A stretch of DNA of 64,000 nt, taken from Gemmatimonadota bacterium. GTDB lineage: Bacteria; Latescibacterota; UBA2968; UBA8231. Positions within the stretch are counted from its first letter, which is position 1. The number at the start of each line of letters is the position of its first letter. This document shows, piece by piece, positions 37,070-45,615 of the stretch. The translations under genes were made by a program, and so were the position numbers. A model generated the notes under the pieces. It did not search any database. It was not told the DNA's origin and was given only the letters and a program-made list of their open reading frames with translations. The DNA lies in the NCBI GenBank assembly GCA_028875335.1, contig JAPPEF010000370.1:62001-126000 (forward strand). Direction: 5' to 3'.

Positions 37070-38869
37070 CTACGGATTTTCTTCGCAGGGCTGGAGCAGC
37101 GAGCGGATCTGTTTGGCCTCGGGATGATGGGGGACCAAGCGCAACAAAGTCCGCCAAGCAGTGGTCATTCTGCGAAAATCACCTGTCGTGCGATAGAGTT
37201 CGCCCAAGTGATAATAGGCATTGGTTCTGCTTGGGTCCAAGCTGAGTGCGGTCTGGTAGGCCCCGATGGCCTGGGAGTACTGGCCGAGGTGCTGGTAGGC
37301 TCGGCCGAGGTTAAAGGCGGCACGTGCGTGATCGGGAGATTGGTGCAGCGTTTTTTCGTAGTGGGGAATCGCAGCGGCATGGCGGCCCATCTTCTGGTAG
37401 GCGAGTCCAGTGTTGTAATGCACGCCAGCGTGGTTGAGATTGAGTTCTAGCGCGGCTTTAAAGATGCGGATGGCCGCGCGATATTGGCCTTCCTCATTGT
37501 AGAGCAGCCCCAGGTTGTAGTAGGGGCGGGCCCGGTGTGGGTCGATGGCAATGGCTCGCTTGTAGTGCTCAATCGCTTCTTTGACATTGCCCTGCTGATA
37601 GTGAGCGTGGGCCAAATTTTCGCGTGCTCTAGCGTTGTCGGGATAGAGGACGACGACAGCGGAAAACAGCGCATAGTCACTGGCCCAGTCGCGATTGCGG
37701 TCAATGGTGCGGGAGGCCATAAGCAGGAGGAGGACGGCGACTAGGGCACTACCAGCGATGCGATATCGCAGGGCCGTCTGATTTAGGAGCCAGGTCTTAG
37801 CAGCTAGCCCGAAGAGGAGCGCCAGCGCGGGCATGACCGGGTGCAGGTAGCGCTCGGCCATACCGCTAGGTGCCAAAACTAAGAGGTTGGAAGCGGGCAG
37901 GAAGGCGAGCCAGCCGAAGGCCGCGGCGAATACCAAGGGAGGCGCGGAGGCGCGGAAGGGCAAGTAGAGGAGCGTGCCAGCGGCGAGGAGGCCGGCGATG
38001 AAGTAAGGGTCGAGCGGCGTCCGCACCAAGGGGATGGAGGCGTAGGAGTAATCTGCTGAGAGGTGAAGCGGAAAGACGATCAGCAGGAGGTAGCGCAGGA
38101 GGATCGCCGGGAGGGTCAGCAGCCGCGAAATTGCATCGGCGTCGGCGAGGAAGTTGGCAGAGACCGGTTCTGCCATCTCTGCCGCGTTCCAACGCAGGGC
38201 TAGGGCCAAGGTCAGGACTAGGACATATCCCCAGTGGCGCACGAGCCATGCGCGGGTGAAGGTGAACAAGTGGCGGAATGGGTGGGCAGGCGTGGTGAAT
38301 AGCGCGTCATAGCAATAGGCGACGGCGGGTAGGACAAAGCCGCTCTCCTTGGACAAGATGCTGCAACCGTACAAGAGCCAAGCCAAAACCCGCCCGCGGC
38401 GCGTCCGCGTGCGTATATGGCAAAGCAGGCCCGCCAAAAAGAAAAGGCTCATTAGCAAATCGCCGCGGGAGGATATCCAAGAAACCACCTCGGTTTGCAG
38501 CGGATGGAGGGCGTAAAACAGGGCGGCCAAGAGCGCGGCGGACTGCCGTGCGAGGATATGGTAACTTAGCTGAAAGACCAATAAGGAGTTGAAGAGGTGG
38601 AGGAGGAGGCTGCTCAGGTGGTAGCCTAGCGGCTGGTCGCCATAATAGTGGAAGTCACAGGCCAGCGAGAGCAGGGTTAGGGGCCGGTAGAGATCGGGGT
38701 GAATGCTGCTCTGAAGGAAGGCGGCCAGCGGGCGAAACTGGTGGACTAGTGGGCTACTCAAGTAGGCCGAGTCATCGAAGACAAAGCCGTTGCCCAAGGC
38801 ATTGAGGTAGCACAGAGCACCCGCCAAGACGATCAGAAACCAACATTTAAGTGTATGGACAGCAGGCAT
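37070..38869 (-). CDS. TMTC-like GT-C glycosyltransferase candidate with C-terminal TPRs
   Basis: 599 residues from ATG 38869; a longer frame to 39118 crosses the divergent gene. About 10-11 membrane segments begin at WFLIVLAGALCYLNALGNGFVFDDSAYLSS; the FDD in the first loop is the acidic motif of TMTC/PMT-type O-mannosyltransferases. Other family segments are LYRPLTLLSLACDFHYYG, FALHPLQTEVVSWISSRGD and YGCSILSKESGF. Residues from about 395 on are TPRs (ARENLAHAHYQQGNVKEAIEHY, ARPYYNLGLLYNEEGQY). A paralogue is at 48615. It probably transfers a sugar from a lipid carrier to exported proteins; donor and acceptor unproven. Confidence 0.82.
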   Translation of the reverse strand: MPAVHTLKCWFLIVLAGALCYLNALGNGFVFDDSAYLSSPLVHQFRPLAAFLQSSIHPDLYRPLTLLSLACDFHYYGDQPLGYHLSSLLLHLFNSLLVFQLSYHILARQSAALLAALFYALHPLQTEVVSWISSRGDLLMSLFFLAGLLCHIRTRTRRGRVLAWLLYGCSILSKESGFVLPAVAYCYDALFTTPAHPFRHLFTFTRAWLVRHWGYVLVLTLALALRWNAAEMAEPVSANFLADADAISRLLTLPAILLRYLLLIVFPLHLSADYSYASIPLVRTPLDPYFIAGLLAAGTLLYLPFRASAPPLVFAAAFGWLAFLPASNLLVLAPSGMAERYLHPVMPALALLFGLAAKTWLLNQTALRYRIAGSALVAVLLLLMASRTIDRNRDWASDYALFSAVVVLYPDNARARENLAHAHYQQGNVKEAIEHYKRAIAIDPHRARPYYNLGLLYNEEGQYRAAIRIFKAALELNLNHAGVHYNTGLAYQKMGRHAAAIPHYEKTLHQSPDHARAAFNLGRAYQHLGQYSQAIGAYQTALSLDPSRTNAYYHLGELYRTTGDFRRMTTAWRTLLRLVPHHPEAKQIRSLLQPCEENP

Positions 38870-38878
38870 GGACGCGCC

Positions 38879-38907
38879 TTGAGGATATGGGCCGTTTCGA
38901 CTATATA
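38879..38907 (+). promoter_or_regulatory. Candidate promoter for the parvulin lipoprotein gene
   Basis: TTGAGG (38879-38884), a 17-base spacer and TATATA (38902-38907), 45 bases before ATG 38952. It lies in the 82-base gap between divergent genes, so the TATATATA stretch may serve both directions. Confidence 0.45.
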
Positions 38908-38951
38908 TACTCGCGGCTGGAATGGCGACCGATTTAGAAGGAAGTATAGGC

Positions 38952-40691
38952 ATGAAGATGAGTAAGGGTAAACAACAGGCGGCGTTGCGAGCGGGGAGTC
39001 TGCTCTTAGGCTTACTGGTAGTTCTAGGGGCCTGCGGCAAGCAGGAAGAGGAAGAAATCGTCGCAATGGTGGGGCAGAAAGCGATCCACGCCGAGGAGCT
39101 ACGGCGATTCGTGCTCAACTTGCTGCCAGGGCTCTATACCCACAAGCAGGGCCAAGAGGCGCGCGAGGACTATCTGCAGAGCTTGATCGACCAAGAATTG
39201 CTGCTACTTGAGGCCCGCAACCGAGGTTTGGAGCAGGACTCTCAACTAGTGGAGAAGCTAAGCAGTAAGCAGCGGAAATACATCGTCTCGGTTCTGCGCC
39301 AGCGCGAGATCATGCCTTTGGTAGAAATAACCGAGGAGGATATTCGCCAGCGCTTCGAGGAACTCGGCCTAGCGCGCGAGCGATTTTTGACTGCAATCGT
39401 GGTCGCCAGCCAGCAAGAGGCGCGCGAACTGCAGCAGCGGCTGGTGGCCGGAGAATCTTGGACCGATTTGGCCCAAGCGCATTCGCTGGACGGTCAATCG
39501 GCTGAACGCGCGGGGGAGGTGGGTTTTCTCAATCGCTCGTTGGCCGAGCGGATGGGGATACCAGTGGCGGTTTTCGATACCCTCGCGACAGGAGAAGTCT
39601 CGCCCCCGCTGGCGCGCGGTCGGGCCTATCAACTCATTCGCTTCATCGGCGAGCGGCAGGCCGAATTGGCAACCCATCAGGCTGCGTTACAAGCACAGTT
39701 AATGAAGATAGGCCAAAGGGAGGTCGAAGACCGCAAGGTGGAAATGCTGGCCTACGAGTTGGACTGGGCAATGGACGAGGCCGGCCGCCAAGTCCTTGCG
39801 GCGCTGGCAGAGAATCCGGCGCAGCAGGTGCAGCACTTGAGCGCGGCCGACCGCAGTGCAGCACTCTTCAGCTACAAAGGGGGCCAAGTCAGCGTAAACG
39901 AGTATCTCCACACGCTAAAGCTGCACCGGGTACACTCGCGAAAAGCGCTAGCAGACAGTGCGTTTATCACCGCGCTTGCCCGCCGCTTTATCCTGCCGGA
40001 AACCATGCTGGCTTATGCGGCAAGCCAAGCGGGCATCCCGGACGAGCCGGCCGTCGTCGATTGGGTGGAGGAGGCCAAAGAGGAGCTTTTGTTGACCCGC
40101 TTGCGCCAGATCGAGGTCAGCGACAAGGTCGCGGTGGAAGACGAGGAGGCCCGCCGCTATATCGAACAGCACCCCGAGCAGTTTTTGCTGCCGGAGCGAA
40201 TCTGCTACGAGGAGCTAATTGTCCCCACCAAGGAGGAAGCCGCACAACTCGCAGGAGAATTGGATGAGGCGACCGATCTTCTGCAGGTGGCCCGGCAGCG
40301 CGGATTTAACGTGAGGCCACGGCAGCCGGATGGCTTGGTCTGCATGATCAGTCTCAACGAGGTCGTCTATCCTCGTCTCTGGCCGGAGCTGCAGGAGGCA
40401 CCGCTGGGTGCGTTGCGCGGCCCGGTGGAGACCCGGGATGGGTATATTTTCTTTAAGGTAATGCAACACCAAGAGCCACAGCCGGAACCCGCGGACAAGG
40501 CACTGCTACGGGCACGGGCTTCGCTAGTCCAGCGCCAAAAGCGAGAGCGCTTCGACGAGTTAATGGATCAGTTACGCGCCAAGTACCGGGATCAGGTGAC
40601 CGCGTTTGCCGACCGGCTGGACGCGGCGTTGCCGGACGCACTTTTGGCCAGCTTGACTCAACCGCCGCAAAAACAGATTGAAAACCCCTGA
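38952..40691 (+). CDS. Periplasmic peptidyl-prolyl isomerase lipoprotein (parvulin/SurA-PrsA-like)
   Basis: 579 residues from ATG 38952 behind AAGGAAG. The lipobox LVVLGAC gives a lipidated Cys near residue 27. A SurA-N-like helical part follows (LRRFVLNLLPGLYTHK, YLQSLIDQELLLLEARNRGL). A parvulin domain lies at about 145-235 (FLTAIVVASQQEARELQQRL, GEVGFLNRSLAERMG, VSPPLARGRAYQLIRF). A second, more degenerate parvulin-like part is near 410-510 (RICYEELIVPTKEEAAQLA). It probably assists folding of exported proteins. It is 56 bases upstream of protein C, with no terminator visible between them, so a dedicated chaperone role is plausible. Confidence 0.85.
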   Translation: MKMSKGKQQAALRAGSLLLGLLVVLGACGKQEEEEIVAMVGQKAIHAEELRRFVLNLLPGLYTHKQGQEAREDYLQSLIDQELLLLEARNRGLEQDSQLVEKLSSKQRKYIVSVLRQREIMPLVEITEEDIRQRFEELGLARERFLTAIVVASQQEARELQQRLVAGESWTDLAQAHSLDGQSAERAGEVGFLNRSLAERMGIPVAVFDTLATGEVSPPLARGRAYQLIRFIGERQAELATHQAALQAQLMKIGQREVEDRKVEMLAYELDWAMDEAGRQVLAALAENPAQQVQHLSAADRSAALFSYKGGQVSVNEYLHTLKLHRVHSRKALADSAFITALARRFILPETMLAYAASQAGIPDEPAVVDWVEEAKEELLLTRLRQIEVSDKVAVEDEEARRYIEQHPEQFLLPERICYEELIVPTKEEAAQLAGELDEATDLLQVARQRGFNVRPRQPDGLVCMISLNEVVYPRLWPELQEAPLGALRGPVETRDGYIFFKVMQHQEPQPEPADKALLRARASLVQRQKRERFDELMDQLRAKYRDQVTAFADRLDAALPDALLASLTQPPQKQIENP

Positions 40692-40747
40692 TTCAATGAT
40701 TAAAATCTAGACTCTACGTCTTCATCTCTACCAGAGGGGAGTCAACC

Positions 40748-43700
40748 ATGTCGAGCGCCAAGAGGTTCCAGTTATTTGCGTGCGGCCTATACTTACTCAG
40801 CTCTGTCGCGTTGAGCCACGCGCAGACCGCCGCCCAAGCAGGTTTTAGCCTCTCCGCCAGCGGGGTAGTCATTGACCAAGCCGAGCACTGGGAAGCTTGG
40901 ACTCGGCCCAAACACGCAGTAGAGATCGATCCACACACGCACGCGGTCCGCCCGCGCACTATCCGCATTGAGACCAACGCCGTGGAGGGAATGGACCAAT
41001 TCCAGACCCTCATCGGCGATCAGAAGGCCTACGAAAAACTGATCAAGGACCTCGGCCGTGCAGATCTCCCCACGCCGTTCAACATCCGCACTGCGCCAGC
41101 GACCGTGGCCGGCGAACCCATCGTGTATTTGAAGGCCAACACAAAGAAGGGCATTGAGGTGGGCGATCCCGTCATCTGGTATTACTATCACGGGGGCATC
41201 AAGTACACGCCCAACAATCCCGAGTCCACTGCCTTCATCCTCGACGGGGATCCGTTGACCTATTGGGAGCCCAGCAGCGCGGTGGACCGCACGACCTACG
41301 AAGCGCTCCCCGAAGACCAACGCGGGCCGATCTACTACTTCGCCCGGGACGAGGCCGGCGAGCGGCGAGTGGATCGCGCAACCTACGAGGCAGCCAGCAG
41401 CACCAATAGGCGGATCGAATACCACAGCCGTTCGTTTGAGAATTGGTACATAGATATTGACCTAGGGCGGCTGGTTGCAGTCTCGCGAATTGTGCTGCGT
41501 TTTGTCGATCCAGAAGTAGGCGAGCCATTCCGCCAAGTCCGCATCCTCGGTACAGCTTCTGACCAGCGCGACGCGCCCCTCTCGCTCATTGAGCGCACAA
41601 TCGTCCCCAACGAAGACCAGACGGTGTTGGAGTTCGATCTAGACCCAGATGACGAGGGCTTCTTCCGGCAATTGCACATTGTGCGGATCGCCATCACCGA
41701 CAGCCGGTTCGACAAATTTCGCACGGTCTCGGAGGCGGAGTTTATGGCCCTGCCGGCAGGAGACCAAGGCGGAATTGATTACCACATCGTCAATGCAGCC
41801 GGCAGCGAGACCAAAGTGGACAAAGATATCTTCTCCCAAGTTGACTCCCAGCGCCAAGGTCGGCTGATCTACTACCAGCGCGAACGGCCTCGGTTGGCCG
41901 ACATCGAAGTTTGGAGCCAAGGCGATAACATCGCGTTAGGGATCGTCGATGGTGGTGGCAGTGTTGACTTGACCGGCATTTTCGCCGGCACACCCGGCTT
42001 TGACGGGCGCTACGAGAGTAACTACTTGCAGCTAGTCTGGTCGCCGGACCCGCGCTTTGACAATCGCGGCGTGCTGACCTTAGACCTAGGGGCCAGATTT
42101 TGGCTGAGCTACTTCCGCATGGTCGGCGGCATCAGCGGCGTCGATGAGATGGTCTTGCGCGCTTCGGACGGCACGCGAGACTCCAACGGCAACCTCAAGT
42201 GGGAGGAGATTCATCGCCAGCAGGGCGGCACGGTCGAGCAGGGCTTTGACGAATTGCTCCAAGTCCGCTATCTGTCCTCGCAGATATTCTCCGACTATGC
42301 GGGTCGGGCTGGAGGCTACAATACCGGCGACCGGATCCGCGAATTCCAACTCTTCGGCCAAGGAGCCCCATCGGAGGTTACTCTTACTTCGCCAATGATC
42401 GAGTTGCCAGGCGCGGTCCTACTAGGCCGCATTGAGTGGGAAGCCGATATCCTCGACCCCGACATAGCGCAGGTGGAGATCCGCACGCGCACCGGCGACC
42501 GGTTGATCGAGGAGACCGAATACTACGGTAGCGGCGGTGAGCCTAAGACCGAGGCTGAATACAATAAGCTACCCAAGGGATTTCAGGGGCCGGTCGTCTC
42601 CCGCGTCAAGCCTGGTGGCGGTTGGAGTAGCTGGAGTCAGCGCTACGCGAACCCAGGTGAGTTGGTCACCTCGCCTAGTCCCAGACGCTATATGCAAATA
42701 CAGGCCCGGCTGCTTTCTACCGACCCCGAGGTCGCCGCTTCGCTGCGCACGGTGCGGGTGCAGTTCACACCGCCGGTGGCTGGCCGAACGCTGGCCGAGA
42801 TTTGGCCCAGTGAGGTGCCGTTCGGCGAGGAACGCGACTTCTCACTCTTTATCAATCCTTCCTTTGTTCAAGATCAGCCTGGAGGTCAGCCGAGCCGTCG
42901 TTTTGACGAAATTCTGCTCGATGCCGATCCCATCCCCGCGCTCGAAATTATCGAGGTAGGTTTGGGTGATGAACAAGCGCACCGCTTCGCCGAGCTCGGC
43001 TCGCGTCAAGATCCAACAAGCGGGGAGCACACGCCTTGGTTTGTCGAGCCGGATGGGCGTCGTTACCAAGCGTTCCTGAACGCTGACGGCGATACTGTCA
43101 AGGCGTTCTTCCCAGGGGAGGCTCAGGTGCTTTTGCGGCTACCGGAGAAGGTCGCCTTGCAGCCTCAGCAGCCGGGTTCTAGGACGTACTATCGCGCAAT
43201 AGCCGCAGAGGGCGACGAAGTACCCGTAGATGCAGACGGGCGTCTCCTCAATGAGTTGACCTACTTGGGCCTGCCCTTTGAAGAGAAAGGCCGCATCGTT
43301 TACTTCGCGACCACCGGCCAAGACGACGAGGGGAAAGTCATCGAGCAAGAGGTTTCCGAGACGGATTTTCGGGCACTGGAGGATTCGCTCAAAGGGTCAG
43401 TCCGCTACTTTCGTCGGCTCCTAGGCAAGGGGGGACAGTTCCCGTTCGACCAAGATGGCGAGCCGCTAAGTGAAAGCGCCTACAATGCCCTGCCGCGAGC
43501 CGAGCGCGGTGCCGTGGTGGCGGCAGGGGAGATGGTACAGGTGGGCTTCAAGGCGCGGGTCTTGCTCAGCGGCAGCACCGTCGATGTGTCGATCCGCGAC
43601 TCCGCGCACCCGGAGTCATGGCAGCAGGTGGATCCTGGCGATGCTACCGAGGAGACGCCGAGTGCTTCGCTGAGTATCTCGGTGCCGTTCTCTTCGCGGG

Positions 43701-44020
43701 TAATCCAAGAGGCAACCATCGCTCCCAATCCCTTCACGCCTAACGCCGATGGGATCAACGACCAGACCGAAGTTCGCTTCGCCATTGGCAACCTCAATGT
43801 CGAGCGGGCGCTACAGGTGCAGATATTTGACTTGAGCGGTCGGCCGATTTGGCAAGAGAAGCGCCGTAGCTTCGGCGAGCAAGTGGTGCAATGGGACGGG
43901 CGCGATGCGCAGGGGGTACCGGTGCCTCCCGGGCTCTATCTATGCCGAATTGAGGTAGATGTAGATGCACAAGGAGCTTCGCACCAAGTCGCCCAGCGGG
44001 TGATTGCGGTGGCCTACTAA
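40748..44020 (+). CDS. Giant exported surface protein with FlgD-like C-terminal domain and 'YxALP' repeats (protein C)
   Basis: 1090 residues with a signal peptide ending in LSHAQ. It is a relative of proteins A and B: discoidin-like strands (WYIDIDLGRLVAVSRIVLRF), RIEW/VEIRTRTG, WSSWSQRY, SPSPRRYMQIQ, then NPFTPNADGIND, IFDLSGRPIW, PPGLYLCRI and a terminal IAVAY. It differs by about eight copies of a short repeat, (Y/F)xALPxxxrGxIxYF, at about residues 179-198, 208-228, 327-346, 357-378, 600-619, 833-853, 869-890 and 907-924, often in tandem 30-38 residues apart. I do not recognise the repeat. It lies directly downstream of the PPIase gene and upstream of the SGNH-TPR gene. Confidence 0.8.
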   Translation: MSSAKRFQLFACGLYLLSSVALSHAQTAAQAGFSLSASGVVIDQAEHWEAWTRPKHAVEIDPHTHAVRPRTIRIETNAVEGMDQFQTLIGDQKAYEKLIKDLGRADLPTPFNIRTAPATVAGEPIVYLKANTKKGIEVGDPVIWYYYHGGIKYTPNNPESTAFILDGDPLTYWEPSSAVDRTTYEALPEDQRGPIYYFARDEAGERRVDRATYEAASSTNRRIEYHSRSFENWYIDIDLGRLVAVSRIVLRFVDPEVGEPFRQVRILGTASDQRDAPLSLIERTIVPNEDQTVLEFDLDPDDEGFFRQLHIVRIAITDSRFDKFRTVSEAEFMALPAGDQGGIDYHIVNAAGSETKVDKDIFSQVDSQRQGRLIYYQRERPRLADIEVWSQGDNIALGIVDGGGSVDLTGIFAGTPGFDGRYESNYLQLVWSPDPRFDNRGVLTLDLGARFWLSYFRMVGGISGVDEMVLRASDGTRDSNGNLKWEEIHRQQGGTVEQGFDELLQVRYLSSQIFSDYAGRAGGYNTGDRIREFQLFGQGAPSEVTLTSPMIELPGAVLLGRIEWEADILDPDIAQVEIRTRTGDRLIEETEYYGSGGEPKTEAEYNKLPKGFQGPVVSRVKPGGGWSSWSQRYANPGELVTSPSPRRYMQIQARLLSTDPEVAASLRTVRVQFTPPVAGRTLAEIWPSEVPFGEERDFSLFINPSFVQDQPGGQPSRRFDEILLDADPIPALEIIEVGLGDEQAHRFAELGSRQDPTSGEHTPWFVEPDGRRYQAFLNADGDTVKAFFPGEAQVLLRLPEKVALQPQQPGSRTYYRAIAAEGDEVPVDADGRLLNELTYLGLPFEEKGRIVYFATTGQDDEGKVIEQEVSETDFRALEDSLKGSVRYFRRLLGKGGQFPFDQDGEPLSESAYNALPRAERGAVVAAGEMVQVGFKARVLLSGSTVDVSIRDSAHPESWQQVDPGDATEETPSASLSISVPFSSRVIQEATIAPNPFTPNADGINDQTEVRFAIGNLNVERALQVQIFDLSGRPIWQEKRRSFGEQVVQWDGRDAQGVPVPPGLYLCRIEVDVDAQGASHQVAQRVIAVAY

Positions 44021-44043
44021 GGGCCGCCGTCCGGCGCGGGCAG

Positions 44044-45615
44044 ATGCAGAGGAAAGCGCTGGCCCTAAACCTGCTATCCGCGCTTGCGGGATTGGGCTTG
44101 CTGGCTGGGGTCGAAGGCATTTTGCAACTTTGCGACTTAGGTCCCTCTCCCCGTCTTTTCGCGTTGGCGGAGAACGCTGGCGAAAAAGTCTACACTGCTA
44201 ATCGGGACGTTACCTACCGCTTCTTCCAGCATCCATATCGCCGCTCCTCGCCGCTAGTGCAGAGCTTTGCGGCCGACAAAGCGCCCGAAGTGGTGCGCGT
44301 CTTCGCTTTGGGAGCTTCGACCCTTGTTGGTTTCCCGCATCCGGTTTCGGCCGCTTTTCCCCACTACTTAGAGAAAATGCTTCCCGCCGCGTACCCCGAG
44401 CGGCGCTTTGAAGTGATCAACTGTGGGATCACCGCGCTCAATACGTTCTGCCTAGTGGATTTTATGCGCGAGATCGCCGACTACGATCCCGACCTAGTTA
44501 TCCTCTACGCGGGCCACAACGAATTCATGGGACCCTACGGAGTTACGACGCCCTTTGTCCGCGTGGGCAACGACCGAACGATGATCCGCTTCCTGATGCT
44601 TTTGCAGCACTCGCGCATCTACTACTACCTCGGGGAATTAATCGCATACCTGCAGAACTGGGCCCAACCCGAGGAAACGACTCCATCCTTTGGTTTGCAT
44701 CTAGCACGCGAAGAAATTGGTCCGCTCGACGTGGGATACAGCAGGACGGCGGAAAACTTTCGCGCCAATCTCGAGGAAATCGCCCTCATTGCCGCCGAGC
44801 GTGGGATTCCGCTGTTGTTTTCGACCTTAGTTGCCAATCTCAAGGACTTCCATCCGCTACGCTCGGAGTGCGATGCAGAGACGCCGGCCATCGAGGCTCT
44901 GGCCGCAGCCGGACAATGGGCCGAGGTCGAGCGACAGGCGCGGAACGCCCTACGCGAAAATCCCTACTGCGCCAATCTCCACTTCACATTGGGACGGCAT
45001 CACTATTTGCGCGGCGAATACGGCGAGGCGAAAGCCGCTTTTACACGGGCGCGAGACATGGATCGCTTGCCCTTCCGTGCCCCGACTCTTTTCAATCAGA
45101 TACTCCGCGAGGTGGCCGCCAGCTCGAACGGAGTATTGCTCTGCGAAGTGGAAGCTGCTTTCTCTGCGGCGTCGCCACACGGCATCGTCGGCAGCGAGTT
45201 GATCTCCGAATACGTACATCCGACAGTCTTTGGCCATTACCTAATCGCTCGGACGATGGTTGAGACCCTAGCGGCGAGTCCGCTATCTAGTCAGTGGGGT
45301 ACGTCCTCTGTGCTAGGGGAATACGAGGATTATCGGCCCAGCTATCCGCCGCTGGAAGAGGTTTGGCGGCGCAACGATCTGATGCTCTTTCTCAAGCGCA
45401 TGCCCTATAGCGCGCCCCCGGCGGCACTCAGGCGGCGTCTAGCGGAGCTGATAGCAGCACAAGTGGCCGCGCTTCCGCACCTGCAAGAAGCCGAGCGCCG
45501 CCAGTTCGTCGAGCAGGGTGGGCTGCGCTTTCTAAGGCGGATGCTTGAGGAATTGCATATAGGAGACCGCCCTGCCCTGCAGCGAGCACTAGCGGAGGTG
45601 TCCGGTGGGTTCTAA
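44044..45615 (+). CDS. SGNH/GDSL-like hydrolase with TPR segment
   Basis: 523 residues with an N-terminal membrane anchor or signal (ALALNLLSALAGLGLLAGVEG). SGNH blocks: the nucleophile region VFALGASTLVGF, the Gly block NCGITALNTF, the Asn block LYAGHNEFMG and the terminal His in SEYVHPTVFGHY. A TPR-like stretch at about 280-335 (AGQWAEVERQARNALREN, NLHFTLGRHHYLRGEYGEAKAAF) interrupts the fold before the His block. SGNH proteins near glycosyltransferases often add or remove O-acyl groups on glycans. Its stop overlaps the start of the ASPIC-TPR gene by 11 bases. Confidence 0.82.
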   Translation: MQRKALALNLLSALAGLGLLAGVEGILQLCDLGPSPRLFALAENAGEKVYTANRDVTYRFFQHPYRRSSPLVQSFAADKAPEVVRVFALGASTLVGFPHPVSAAFPHYLEKMLPAAYPERRFEVINCGITALNTFCLVDFMREIADYDPDLVILYAGHNEFMGPYGVTTPFVRVGNDRTMIRFLMLLQHSRIYYYLGELIAYLQNWAQPEETTPSFGLHLAREEIGPLDVGYSRTAENFRANLEEIALIAAERGIPLLFSTLVANLKDFHPLRSECDAETPAIEALAAAGQWAEVERQARNALRENPYCANLHFTLGRHHYLRGEYGEAKAAFTRARDMDRLPFRAPTLFNQILREVAASSNGVLLCEVEAAFSAASPHGIVGSELISEYVHPTVFGHYLIARTMVETLAASPLSSQWGTSSVLGEYEDYRPSYPPLEEVWRRNDLMLFLKRMPYSAPPAALRRRLAELIAAQVAALPHLQEAERRQFVEQGGLRFLRRMLEELHIGDRPALQRALAEVSGGF

